A DNA stretch of 64,000 nucleotides from Aegilops tauschii subsp. strangulata (Eukaryota; Streptophyta; Magnoliopsida; Poales; Poaceae). Position 1 is the stretch's first letter. Every line of letters begins with the position of its first letter. The DNA lies in contig NC_053036.3 in assembly GCF_002575655.3 (NCBI RefSeq), positions 643,024,736 to 643,088,735 of the forward strand. The letters are read 5' to 3'. The notes under the pieces were generated by a model, which did no database searches, was not told where the DNA came from, and saw only the letters and a list, made by a program, of their open reading frames with translations. Below are positions 19,630 to 30,702 of the stretch, piece after piece. A program made the translations under genes and the position numbers.

Positions 19630-20545
19630 GTACAGTGCATCCCCTCTCTCAAAATGCCGTTGACCAGATACCACACATCGCCTCCTTCGCCTGATCGCTT
19701 TCACTCGCAGCAGCCTGTGCCTGTCACTACAAATTCAATTGTTGAGAGGGTGCTGCTTATGGGGATCTGCCGCCAGCGGATTCATCATTCATTTGATCGC
19801 AGCTCTCTGGCACCAATTTACAACTAGCGACCGCGCTGTAAAGTGCCAGCTGACCACCTGATACCACATCTCCGCCTCCTTCCTTCATTAGGCTGGTAAA
19901 TCTGAAGCTCCATCGCCTTTATTCGGCAGCAACCAGCAGGGCCTGTCCAGGTAATAGATCTTGTCTGAGATGTACTAGTAATAGTATATATGTAGGTTGG
20001 CCTGCTCTTTGAGGGGAAGGTTGGCTTGCTCTTTGCAGATGTGGATGATCTGTCATCTGCGGATTCAGCATCATAATTGTAGTGTGTTTTTTTATTTGTA
20101 TAATAGTAGAATGCTCTCTTCTTCTTTTTTGCGGGTCGAGTGCTTTCTATTTGCGCAATACTCCATTAGTTACTACTCCCTCCGTCCGATAATACTTGTC
20201 ATCAAAATGGATAAAAAAAGATATATCTAAAACTAATATATGTCTAGATACATCCCTTTTATTCATTTTGATGACAACTATTTCCGGACGAAGGGAGTAC
20301 TAGGGATATGGGCCTAGTAGCTCATACATGCATTGTTAGTTGAGAGTTTGCTCTTATATGTACATTAACTGCAGCTTTTCCGAAAAGGAGAATCAGTCCA
20401 GGTCTCTGCAACGGAAGTGTGTACACTGTGTCCCTTCTCTCAAAAGTGCCGTTGACCTGATACCGCCACGTTCCATCCTCCTTCTCCTTCGCTCGATCGT
20501 CTTCACAAGGCAGCAGCACGGCTTGTCCATGTATATCGATTTCAA
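19625..20545 (+). repeat. Three diverged copies of a leader-like segment upstream of the kinase gene
   Basis: Copies lie at about 19625-19740, 19840-19960 and 20415-20545. Each has an AAGTGCCGTTGACC...TGATACC...CGCC(T)CCTTC order followed by a GCAGCA...GCCTGTCC tail. Copies one and two also share GATCTG...AGCGGATTCA (19759 and 20047). They look like duplicated promoter or 5' UTR units of the receptor-like kinase to the right. Confidence 0.5.
20176..20297. mobile_element. Stowaway MITE, 122 bp
   Basis: CTCCCTCCGTCCGATAATACTTGTC at the left pairs with its inverse at the right (GACAACTATTTCCGGACGAAGGGAG), with TA on both sides. It inserted between the second and third leader-like copies. Confidence 0.9.
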
Positions 20546-20644
20546 TTCATTGAGAAGATCCCAAATTTGCAGATGCTCTTCTCACTAGCTTCAGTTTGAG
20601 AAACTACTGCTGCTTATGACATGCGCTAACAAGTTAACAAGTTA

Positions 20645-22565
20645 CGCATGCTCCGAAAGCAGGGAATACTTGGCAGTATGATGGTCGCCGTGAAGAGGCT
20701 GTCCAAACCTTATTTGAATGAAACAAAATTTCACCTAGAGGTTCAATGCCTGATGCGGGTAAAACACAAACATATAGTAAGATTTTGGGGATATTGTGCT
20801 GACACACAAGGAAATATAAAACAGTTCAATGGAGAGCTTGTCAGGGTAGATGTACGACAAAGATTGCTTTGCTTCGAGTATATACCTAAAGGGAGTCTTG
20901 ATGTGTATATCATCGGTACGACCATGTGGCCTCAAACTTGTATCTTTATTTTCTTCATTCATATAGTGCAAATTGCATAATGTGTCATATAACATGTCGT
21001 ATTCAAAAATTAAGACACCAAGTATCTCAATTATAAACTTGGTTTCTCCTCTCCCCTTGATAGATGGACACTGTGAGTGGGAAACGTGCTATAAAATAAT
21101 CAATGGGATATGTGAGGGTCTACAATACCTTCATGACAATCGTATTCTTCACTTGGATCTGAAAACCTGCCAATATACTGCTCGACGATGAGATGGTACC
21201 AAAAATAACTGATTTTGGTTTGTCAAGACGCCTAGAGGAAAATCAAAGCCGAGTTCTTACCAAAACTATATCAGGAACAGTGTAAGCTAGCTAACTCCTC
21301 TTGAAAGCTCGGTCTTTTGTGCTATGTGATTTAATTGACTCTCTCTGTAGATTAATCGACCAAAACTTTTATATTTTCACAGAGGGGATATTTGGCACCA
21401 GAACGTTATGAAGGGAGTGGAATCACACGTAGCGGTGACTTGTATAGTCTTGGGGTTATTATCAAAGAAATAATGACCGGAGACAAGAGGAATCAAACTA
21501 CTGAGGATGTAAGAACAATAATATATGCCATTATTAAAAGGATAAAATCTCAATTTTCTTTTTGGCTAAGAAGGGTCAACCATAAACGAATTGTCGTGCT
21601 TGTACTTCCACATAATCATGGGCATATGTCGGGCCGGGCTTTTTAAAGCCGAAGCCCAGCCTGGCCCGGCCCAAAATAAAACAATGCTATTTTCCTAATT
21701 AGAACTGTTATTTATTCATTTTCTGCATAATTTATTATACCTGTATTTATATTAAGAAACATCTTTCTAGGTATTTCAGGCTTTCAGACAGGGCCGTCAG
21801 GCCAAAACCTAGAGTCTGGCCCGATCGTTCTGCTTCTAGTTTGGGCTTTCAGACAGGGTTGGCATTACATTTTAGTTTGAGATGTGGCATATTACCATTT
21901 CTGGAAGCGCACCTAGTAGCGGAAATCACAGTTTAGCTGTGAAAGAGTGAACACAGCAACTGGCTCCAGCCCCCCGCCGGCCCAACCACCTAGAAAACAA
22001 TGGTAAAATTACCATTTTACAAGGGAAAACTTGAGCTTATATTAGTTCTTATGTTGAATAAATAGAAATTTAAAATGCATACAACTACCCAAGTCTTTGA
22101 AGGTAAAAAAAGGAAGTCTTTGAAGAAACCTGCCACTACTAAAAAAGTATAGAAAAATATGAAAATTATAATGGCAAACAAATAAATATAGTTACATGGG
22201 TTGTCATTAGAAATGATTTGTTTACCTTTTATTTCTACTTGTTTCAATCGAACATGAAAGTGCAATTTCTATGGTGGTGGATCTTACTGAATCTATTGGG
22301 ACATAGTTTACTTGCCTTTTCAGAGAATTTTTGTTGTTCAATTGATGTTGCTGATCCATTTCACAGACCATAACTCACCACTATAATGTTTTAGGTACTT
22401 GAAAGTTGGAGTGATAGGTTGGAGAGAACACAACGAGAAACACTATGCAAACATATACGTGTATGCTATGAGATAGCTTTAGAATGTACTGACTTCAGTC
22501 CAGAGAAGAGACCAGCTAGTGCACAAAATATAATTGATAGGCTTCATGAAATGGGAAGTAACCAG
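20645..22565 (+). pseudogene. Receptor-like protein kinase gene, kinase domain only, frameshifted
   Basis: Four exons can be placed. Exon a (to 20915) has MMVAVKRL (the VAIK-type lysine) and HKHIVRFWGYC, but the glycine loop and everything before it are missing. Exon b (21064-21281) has CEGLQYLHDNRILHLDLK, ANILLDDEM in the next frame and DFGLSRRLEENQSR. Exon c (21385-21508) has GYLAPERYEGSG and SGDLYSLGVIIKEIMTG. Exon d (22395-22565) has SWSDRLERTQ and CTDFSPEKRPASAQNIIDRL. Donors and acceptors are GT/AG. The catalytic loop is HLDLK, so it is a non-RD type. An extra A in GAAAACC at 21161-21167 shifts the frame exactly at the catalytic loop. The extracellular domain, signal peptide and transmembrane segment are not seen. 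The closest groups by memory are grass cysteine-rich or DUF26-like RLKs; the subgroup is uncertain. Confidence 0.8.
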
Positions 22566-22875
22566 GTATGTTCCAAAATTGAGAGTTTATGTATTTCTTT
22601 CCATGATTCCAAGTTGCTACGTATACCAGTAGGATTCTTGCACCAGAACCACATTGAGCTGCTAGAGTATAGGTTGAGGTTCTAATAAGGAACAGGGCAG
22701 GAATCTCATCCATGAAGCTAACTCGCACATCCCTATTTTACCTCTAGAACGTCTTCTAAATACTTCCCTTGGGTTCATAATACTAGTAGTTTTAGGATTA
22801 ATGTAAATCAAACATTTTTTTAAAGTTTGACCAGCAATATAAAATAATGAGCAACAAAAGGACACAAAAATAATA

Positions 22876-22998
22876 CTCCCTCCGTCCCAAAATTCTTATC
22901 TTAGATTTGTCTAGATACGGATGTATCTAATACTAAAATGTGACTTGATACATCCATATTTAGACAAATCTAAGACAAGAATTTTGGGATGGAGGAAG
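22876..22998. mobile_element. Stowaway MITE, 123 bp
   Basis: CTCCCTCCGTCCCAAAATTCTTATC and its inverse GACAAGAATTTTGGGATGGAGGAAG form a long stem. TA flanks are at 22874-22875 and 22999-23000. Confidence 0.9.
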
Positions 22999-23115
22999 TA
23001 TTACTATATCCCTTATCAGATATATTTCCATAATATTCAATTAGTTTTATATGAAACAACGTGGCCCCTTCATTTGAAGATATATGATGTTTTAAATTTT
23101 GCATAATCTCTGATA

Positions 23116-23228
23116 CTTCCTCTGTCCTAAAATACTTGTCGAAGAGATGGATAAAATTGGATGTATCTATAACTAAAATACGTCTAGATACATCCATTTC
23201 TCCGACAAGTATTTCCGAACGGAGGAAG
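23116..23228. mobile_element. Stowaway MITE, 113 bp
   Basis: CTTCCTCTGTCCTAAAATACTTGTC at the left pairs with GACAAGTATTTCCGAACGGAGGAAG at the right. TA flanks are at 23114-23115 and 23229-23230. It differs in sequence from the MITE 118 bp to its left. Confidence 0.88.
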
Positions 23229-23463
23229 TACTTTGTGTATGAAAACGCAAGTGTACAATTATGAAAATTGTATATTATGAAATTATTTCATGACAAATAT
23301 ATTAGTCAAAGTGAGAAAAGTTTGGCATGGCGCTTCCTAGCAAGTCACGTATTTCTGAATGGTTGGTGTAGTTTTAACGAAATTCAGCTTGAACAACGAT
23401 GAGAAGAGCAATTCTACCTTGCAAGGCGACGAGTAGTCACATGCAGCACGCAACCAATTGGCC

Positions 23464-26294
23464 GAATTCATTGTTTTAACCCTTTTGTAGATGTTTAACA
23501 CGATTTGAGCCCGTTTAAAGAAAATCACAATCAAATCTTTTCCCTACCACCAAGGATGAGGCGGTAGGCTTTCACTGCCTACCGTCATGGTCAACGACGG
23601 TAGGACTTGACAGCACCGTCATATTCGTTCGGCACGAAAAATACCTTGGGCTACCGCCAATTGGTGGTAGGCCAGCGCTGGTCTCTTTGGAGCTCTGATC
23701 TGCATTTTTTATTTTTATTTTTTGCCTGAAAACATATGGTCACATGCATGCATGCGCCCAAATACCGTTTGAGACGGCAGCGACAGCAAGACAGTCAAAG
23801 CGTGTGGTGTGCATGCCGGGCCGGTCCATCTTATGACAGACCAGACCACATGCATCCATTGGATGGTTGGCATTGGAGGTAAAAGCACCCCAGGTACCCT
23901 AACTTGCACAATATGTGACATTTTAGTGCCAAATTTGTAAAACTCAGCCCCACCATACCCCAACTTGCACTGCATGTGACGTTTTAGTCCCAGGCCAATG
24001 ACAGCTCGACAAGTGGCAGCCAGGTCGTTGGCCCGCTCGTCGCACACACTTTTGCAAAATCCCTGCCGTATTCTCTAATCAACCCGCAGTTCATCTCACC
24101 TGAATTAAATCGGTCGGAATCCAGCAGCCTTCCCCTCCGCCATTGCACCAAAGGAGAAAGCAGGGAAGGCATGGCCGGGCTCGGGACTTGACCGTGCCAC
24201 GCCACCGGGAACGAGCAAACCAACAGAGCGCTGGAGCCCACACGCGTAGCAGCAACTTGCATCGTTTGAGATCACGCGACCATGCTTGGAGTGGCTAGCT
24301 AGCCTCACCTCGGCGCACCCACACCAGCTGCTGCGCCGGCGCCGCCGGCTGGACGGCGGGGGTGGCGCGCGGAGGGACACGTCGGCCGAGGTGCCTGGGC
24401 TCGGCCGGGAGCGGGTCGGCGACGAGAAGAGGGCCGGGAGGTACTCGTCGGTGTGGCACGCGAAGGTGGAGCGGCTGAAGTGCCTCGCCAGCCTCTGCCT
24501 GCCCTGCAAACACCAACGGCTCACGTCGTAAGAGAACAAATCGCATCCATGCATGCATGCATCGACGGCACGGAGGAGTCTCGTGCGTGCACGTTCGTTA
24601 ATTACCTGCATGTAGGCGGCGCCGATGTTGATGATCTTGCCGCTGCCGAGCGAGCGGTGCCAACCGCGGCCGTGCAGGGCGTAGTGCAGCCCGCGCGCCG
24701 CGTCGGCCGTCGTGAAGTTGACGAAGGCGTATCCCTTGTTGCTGCAGCGCTGCCTGCTAGATTTGCACGTTGCAACACAAGAATGAAGACCGTGACCCTG
24801 CAGTTTCTCAACTGCTGGAAAATTCATTCAAGCTAGCTAGAAGACCAGACTAAAGTTGTGCATGCTTTCATCGGCCGTTTATTTCCCTGTCTTCTTTGGT
24901 TGTTTGTCTTCTAGAGTTTTTACAGATGTAAATGAACAACTTACCATTTTGTCTATTACTATCTTTTTTTTTTTGCGGGGTTTGTCCATTACTATCACCA
25001 AAGCACGGCAAACAAGTAGGTACGTACTCTGCCAAACTGTGTCTCGCCAAAAGAAGAAGTACTTTGTGAAACTACGGTACTTATTTTTCTGACTTTCATT
25101 TGCCTCTGTTACACCACGCGAAGGACGATGTGCAGAAGAGAAAAAGAAGAGGATTAACGATGGCTTTCGTCCATTTGATGATAGTGCGACTAGTCTGTTC
25201 CGCTACGGCACAAGAAAAAATGCAGGCAAGAAATCACCCTGTCAAGCCGTGAGAGAAGAGCGAGCATGAGATGAATCACCTGAAATCCATGGCAGGTAGA
25301 GGAAATCGTACGCGGCGGTCACGGCGCCGGTGCCGCGCCGCCTGTTCACGCGGGCGCAGTGGTCGTCCAGCTGCTTCATCACCGAGGCGCGGCTGCATGC
25401 GACGGCGCACACCAAAACGCGAAAGATCCATCAGCTAAAACGCAGGCACGAACTGAACACAACGATGGAGAAGATAGCGTGGCGTAGGGCTAGCTGGTCG
25501 CTTACGTGAGCTTGATTTAGTGGCTAGAATTTGTAGTTAACTGAAGATTCAGACAGAATTAATTCAGGTGTTGTGCTGTACTGCGGGTTGATTAGAGAAA
25601 ACGGGCAGGTCTTTTTTTGTAAAAGTGCATGCGACGACCGGGCCAGCCACCTGGCTGTCACTTGTCGAGCTGTCATTGGCCTGGGACTAAAACGTCACAT
25701 GCAGTGCAAGTTCGGGTATGGTGGGGTTGAGTTTAGCAAGTTTGAGACTAAAATGTCACATATTATGCAAGTTAGGATACCTGAGTGCTTTTACTTCTTA
25801 GGCATTGGGACATGATTTGACCAGGGCGTCAGGGTCGTGTTGCCGGGGTGGGGCTCGTGGCTGCCATGCCATAGCATTGGTCACACAAACACACATCTCG
25901 CACCCACACACGTACTCTCTCTCCCTCTCTCACACACACACATCACGCACCCACATGTAATCTATCCATTTTTCTTTCTCTCTCCACCTGCAGGCATGGT
26001 CGTGTTGAGCCATATGCATGGTGCCTACTGGAGTTCGAGGTGCTGCTGCCTGCGGGCTGGACCGGCCGGAGGAGGCTATTCGTTGTTGCAGCCCTGCCGC
26101 CCAAGGCTTTGGTTGTGGGGTATTTTTCATGTCGGGCGCTGTCAAGTTCTACGGTTGTTTGCTTGTTGCTCTTAGCGGTAGGCAATGAAATCCTACCGTT
26201 AAAGACTGCGTCAGTAAAATTTTGATCATGAACTTCTTTTGAACCAGGGCCAGACCGTGCCAAACGTTGGCAAAAGGGTCAAAACAGTGAATTC
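23464..26294. mobile_element. Foldback/MULE-like element with long inverted arms carrying a gene fragment
   Basis: The left arm (23464-24110) and right arm (25557-26294, inverted) share, in order, GAATTCA(T/C)TGTTTT, the CCTACCG/CGGTAGG block, CTTGACAGC, AAAAATACC, GTGACGTTTTAGTCCCAGGCCAATGACAG, CTCTAATCAACCCGCAGT and CACCTGAATTAA. The right arm is longer because of a CA/CT-rich microsatellite near 25885-25985. Long arms around a captured host gene are typical of Pack-MULEs. I could not find a 9-bp TSD, so the outer ends and superfamily are not certain. It encodes no transposase. Confidence 0.65.
24300..25395 (-). pseudogene. Mei2-like RNA-binding protein fragment (RRM_2), introns retained
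   Basis: On the minus strand, exon 1 (about 25395-25280) reads LDDHCARVNRRRG and TAAYDFLYLP before donor CAG|GTGATT. Exon 2 (about 24753-24606) reads NKGYAFVNFTTADAARGLHY, ALHGRGW and SGKIINIGAAYMQ before CAG|GTAATT. Exon 3 (from 24503) reads RLARHFSRSTFACHTDEYLPALFS. This is the C-terminal RRM of Mei2-like/TERMINAL EAR1-type plant proteins: KGYAFVNF is the RNP1 motif and FACHTDEYLP the downstream signature. These proteins bind RNA and act in meiosis or meristem development. The N-terminus (LIKNIPNK), other RRMs and the normal C-terminus are absent. Splice sites survive, so the capture was at DNA level, not through cDNA. Loss of function is inferred from truncation. Confidence 0.8.
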
Positions 26295-26465
26295 ATCCCT
26301 AGCACTTACGTCTTGGACCATGGTTGTTGCTCTGCTTTGCTCTGCTTGGGACAGAGACTCTCCGCCGTGCGGCATGCCCAGCTGGGGACCGGGAAGAAAA
26401 TTTAAGATTTTTGATTTTTTTTCCTACTTATCTTATCGTCCTCTTTGAATTGCTTTGTACGAGTA

Positions 26466-26635
26466 GTACTTCCTCCATCCTAGAATAAGTTTTACTACTC
26501 CCTCCATCCTAAAATAAGTTTTTGTACTACTTCTTTCATTCCATAATGTAAAACGTTTTTTGACACCAGGGTAATGTCAAAAAAATGTGTTAGAAACGGA
26601 ATGTGTATTTCACTTACTTTAAGATTGAGGGAGTC
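26466..26635. mobile_element. Overlapping Stowaway-like MITE remnants
   Basis: Two CTYCCTCCATCCTARAATAAG termini lie 33 bp apart in direct orientation, followed by a CATTCCATAATGTAAAACG block. A possible inverse end is GATTGAGGGAG at about 26624-26634. It looks like nested or truncated MITEs rather than one clean copy. Confidence 0.5.
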
Positions 26636-26653
26636 ATATAAAAAGACTAATGC

Positions 26654-27620
26654 ATGCATTCACTCCGGGAAGTCCTCGTCAGGAAGCTTTCCCTGCCGCC
26701 CCGCCCGATCCTGCTGCTTCTACCTCACGTGCCGAAACCCACAGGCCCAGCGCCGGTGCAGACGTCCCCCGGATCAGCGTACAGTCTCGTCGAGACGAAG
26801 CCTCACCTGCCGGCGAGGCTCGGCCCGCGCGGCGCGGCAACGACGGCTATGACGATGTCATCGACGTACCACATGCTAGAGCCGATGCATTACCTGTACG
26901 GGAGGGTAGTCAAGGCGCGCGACATCCCCACCGTGAAATTCACCGGCGCGCTGGACCCGTACGTGGAGGTCAAGCTCCGCAACTACAAGGGCGTCAGGCG
27001 GCACCTGAAGAAGACCCACAGCCCGGTGTGGCAGCAGTTCTTCGCCTTCTCCTTCGCCGACCTGCAGTCCAACCAGCTGGAGGCCATCGTCAAGGACAAG
27101 AACATCCTTCTCGACGACTTTGTCGGCTGTGTGGTCTTCGACATGTCCGACATCCCCCGCCGCCTCCTGCCGGACAGCCCACGGCAAGAGGTTCCATCGT
27201 GGCCACAGCCTCGGCGAGATCATGCTCGCCGTCTGGGTTGGCAACCAGGCCGACGAGGACTTCCCGGAGGCGTGACACTCGGAAGCGCACTCGCTGCAGC
27301 AGGCGCTCACCAACTTTTACCGCATCACCATTCTCTCTCAAGCGCCATCGGCGTTGGGAAGTGGTTCTACGGCATCTGCAATTGGAGGAACCCATTGACA
27401 ACGATTTTGGTGCACGTGGTGTTCCTGATGCTGGTGTTCTAGCCGGAGCAGATCCTGCCCACCAGTCGTGTTCCTGTGCTTGGTCATGATCGTGAATTAC
27501 GTGGAACTAGCAGCCGCACATGGACACGGTGCTGTCGAGCGCGGAGCTCGCGCTCCCGGACGAGCTGGACAAGGAGTTCGACAGGTTGCAGCCGCCGCAC
27601 ATGAATACAGTTGGGTACTA
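26654..27620 (+). pseudogene. MCTP (multiple C2 domain and transmembrane protein) gene with internal deletion
   Basis: MCTPs (FTIP1, QUIRKY relatives) sit at plasmodesmata and ER contacts and help traffic FT and other cargos. An open frame (26654-27442) has YSLVETKPHLPARLGPR, then YLYGRVVKARDIPTVKFTGA, LDPYVEVKLRNYKGVRRHLKK and VFDMSDIPRR: a complete first C2 start with Asp residues for calcium. A frameshift follows near 27175. The adjacent frame has GEIMLAVWVGNQADEDFPEA, then TGA where the family has Trp. The sequence then jumps straight to the C-terminal domain (VGKWFYGICNWRNPLTTILV, a transmembrane stretch HVVFLMLVF), a TAG, and PHMDTVLSSAELALPDELDKEFD. The second and third C2 domains and the last membrane helix are deleted. 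The family is normally about 770-1000 residues, so this is a remnant. Confidence 0.82.
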
Positions 27621-27789
27621 TCACTGTTGTGGTGGTGCAGGGATCTGTCCTACCCAAAGTTCTACGGAAATGATAAATTTTGAACGTTTGGATTTTAAGC
27701 ATGGCAATCCGAACATTTTTTGATGGCAACTACAGTTGACATTAGGTGGCAAGCTTAGGCTATTTTCTGGCAAAAAAATTGACAACGAC

Positions 27790-28245
27790 GCCAATAGCCT
27801 GCTATTTTCCGCTATAGCGTCAATGGTGAGAAACGACGGATTCAGCCTTCTCTGAGCCAGTTTGCACGCAGCGAGGTGGTGCCGTTGGGCGTCGTGGTGG
27901 CGTCGATGGATGGATGGACTGATAAGGATGATGCGGATCTCTTTCCTGAAGATGGGTCACCGGTTCGAGGATGATGGCGGCCTCTAAAACGTGTGCATTT
28001 GGTGTACGCTTTAGGTTTGTAGGTTCCGATACGTTACGTGGATGGATCGGCAACGACACCGATTTTAGATATGGGGAGTGAGAGCACTTCACATTATCGA
28101 GTTTGTAGGTGTGAGTGGTGGCTTCGGGTGGCTTGATGCATGTTCTTGTGAGACCTTTGTTGCATAATTAATAAAGATGGATGTATGCATCGATTGATGC
28201 AGAGGCTTGGGGTTTTAACCTCCTTTGCCAAAAAAATAAAAAAAA
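27790..28245 (+). mobile_element. Probable 3' end of a poly(A)-tailed retroposon
   Basis: A G/T-rich untranslated stretch ends with TTAATAAAGATGG, GATGCAGAGGCTTGGGGTTTTAACC and CCAAAAAAATAAAAAAAA. This is a tail type common among grass LINE 3' UTRs. The 5' border is not clear and no coding region is present. Confidence 0.4.
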
Positions 28246-28785
28246 TCTCAACTTGTTCAGAGAAATGTGTCTGCTATGGAAATGTTGGTTAAGACTTGTG
28301 TTCTACAGTTCTATAATACTCCCACCGCGCTTCCTTTGTTCAGACATATGTCCATCAAATGCAATTTAGGAAAGACAGATCTGCCAATGTCTAAGACTTC
28401 TCATGTTTTGCTCCTTGCCTTTTTTTTGCATGCTTGCATAGTTTCTTCAAGCATTCCTTGGTACCACCAAAAGAGACTCAAAATCATGGTTGCTGCACAA
28501 CTCAAATTTTCATCGGGAGTTGATCTCCCTTGAGACCATTTATTTTCTGTTTTGTTTGGCCAGCACAATTTGTTTGCAATAGATGCAAGGTTTTTTACAC
28601 ACGCAGCACTGGTAACTAACTGTACATACAATTTATACAATCTCAAAGCAAGCCGGAGCAGTTTCTGTTGTTCCAATCTATAAAACAACAAAACATGAAG
28701 TATGTGCTATCTGGAGTTGTCCTGAAAAGAAGATATAATTCCAGCTGTCAGTACGATGACAGAGATGACAAGGCTGAACTTATTT
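28246..28785. other. 3' flank of the Mpv17-family gene
   Basis: Sequence downstream of the stop codon at 28786-28788 (gene on minus). It has no other gene. The 3' UTR and polyadenylation site should lie in its right part. Confidence 0.4.
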
Positions 28786-30702
28786 CTACATATATTTAGT
28801 AGTTCCGATGTAATATACCCGCGTATCTGTTGTGGAGGAATCGTCTAAGATCCTTGCTTCAGATTTCTCGTTCGAGTAACTACCAAACAAGAAGACACAG
28901 TTTAGTAATCTTGCATGCATAATGAAGTTTGTTAGCATGAGTAATTTTGTGAAATCAAATATGAAAGCACGATCAGGCTTACGTTGACAAGATGGTGACC
29001 CAGATTATCTCGACACAGTCGACCCAGAGAAGTCTATGTTCGACAGGAACCACACCATATGTAATTAAGTGTGCGAATGGCCACAGCTTCCATCCAGCCT
29101 GCAATTACAATTTAGATAGATCAACACTTTCAGCTTTGTAACAATGAGTAGCAAGATAAATAAAATGGGCAAAAGGTAATATACAATACTCTTATATTGC
29201 GGTACAACTAATCTTATCAATCACATTGCACTTTGTTTCCATTATCACTCATCCACATCCCCAAATTCTTTCACAATGGTGTATCAGATCAGATTTTTAT
29301 GTATCTGCACCTTATTTAGTTAATTTACACCCGTTAACACACACCTGTAGTTTCTAGTGTACCTAACTAAAAGGCCTGAAGAAAATCCTACGTGTCAATA
29401 AATGAAGAATGAAGAGGCAAAATGCATCTCGCCGCTGTATTAATTCGCTCTACGCTGTACATTTTCTAACTGAATAACCGGTAGTATACCATGAACCTAA
29501 CATACAGTCCCAGTGTTCAAAGATACTTAGTTTGGCACAACCACATAGGCATAAATAATTCACAATTCAAAAGATGACTGATGCTTACAGTAAGCATGGG
29601 GAAGAAGGTGGACTTGAGCTCGCTGAATATGGTGGACGGAGATTCCCACCGAAGGAATCCCAAGGCGACGAAGTAGATGGTGTTCCACAGCCCAGACCAA
29701 GCTGTCTGATCAAATGCAGCCTTGACAGGTACAGCCCACCAATCCTTGCACGGAAACACCGACTGATGCAAGAAAGTGGATGCATTCATGTCAGTTACCT
29801 CATCAACATCACATAAACTTGTACGGGTGAGCTAAGTATGTATGACCACAATGGGTACCTCGCAGAGATTGTAGTAGTAGTGGGAAAGAGATCCCTGAAG
29901 GGTGAACCCTATGAGGCCAGACCGGAACATGCGAGCACGGTCAAACTCGAAGATGGGCTTCCCTTCGTAACACTGTAATATATAGCAGGGGCAACACAAA
30001 CAACAAGAACATAATTAGCTATTGCAGCAGCAGAAAGGGGATGTAAAACAGTGAGTCAGCGAGGGGGAATTGGACTGGCACGCACCTGGGCTATCCAGTC
30101 GCCGAGGGAATAGACGATGCCACTGATCATCATCTTAACAAGAAGCGGATTGGCCTTGAGGGCCTCCTCGTACGCCGACCAGTTGTGCTGTGGCATGTAC
30201 CGCAGGATCTCCAAGATAGTCCACCCCTGCACCAAATCCAATCCAAGCAAGAAAACAAATGTTAATCATCACGAACGAACCCCCAAAATCGAGATTATGG
30301 CTAGTTATTAGCAGAAGAGAAGAGGCAGTTTTGGCTGGTATCAATCGAGGAGGTCCTTACATGCCAGTACTCCTGGTCGACGGTGAGGAGCTTGGTGAGC
30401 GCGAAGGTGATGGCGCCGAGCACGATGGCCGCGTTGATGCCGCGGTCGAGCATCGTGTGGCCGCCGCCGCCTCCGCTGCCGCCAGGGGCGCCCTGGAAGG
30501 CGAGGCCCTCCGGCAGCTCCTCGAGCAGCCCCGCCGGCACCAGCCCGTCCAGCTCGCCGGCCGGCTCCGCCGAGGCACAGGCGCGGCGGAGGCGCCTGGA
30601 GGATCCCGCCAGGCGGACGAGAGACGGCGCGGCGGTGTAGGCGGAGAGGGGGTTGCAGGGGAGCCGCCTGCATGCGGGGGAGAAGGCCACGGACGCCGCC
30701 AT
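28786..30702 (-). CDS. Mpv17/PMP22-family membrane protein, apparent plastid form, six exons
   Basis: Exons, in transcription order, are 30702-30361, 30226-30086, 29972-29859, 29762-29589, 29098-28983 and 28879-28786. All introns are GT/AG and the frame stays open to TAG, giving 326 residues. Residues 1-60 are rich in Ser, Arg and Ala and poor in acids at the start (MAASVAFSPACRRLPCNPLS), like a chloroplast transit peptide. A Gly-rich linker (about 71-81) and a hydrophobic segment (AAIVLGAITFALTKLL) follow. The family core has WSAYEEALKANPLLVKMM, GDWIAQ, DRARMFRSGLIGF, GSLSHYYYNLCE, FPCKDWWAVPVKAAFDQTAW and AGWKLWPFAHLITYGVVP. Mpv17/PMP22 proteins are four-helix channel-like proteins of organelle inner membranes or peroxisomes. 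Exact transport role and plastid location are inferred. This is the only intact gene in the window. The exon joins conserve phase 0 except the last (phase 2). Confidence 0.92.

Noticed and set aside
26654..27489. The 262- to 279-residue frames as a functional small C2 protein
   Set aside because: Comparison with remembered MCTP sequence shows frameshifts and a stop in place of Trp; only the first C2 domain stays in frame.
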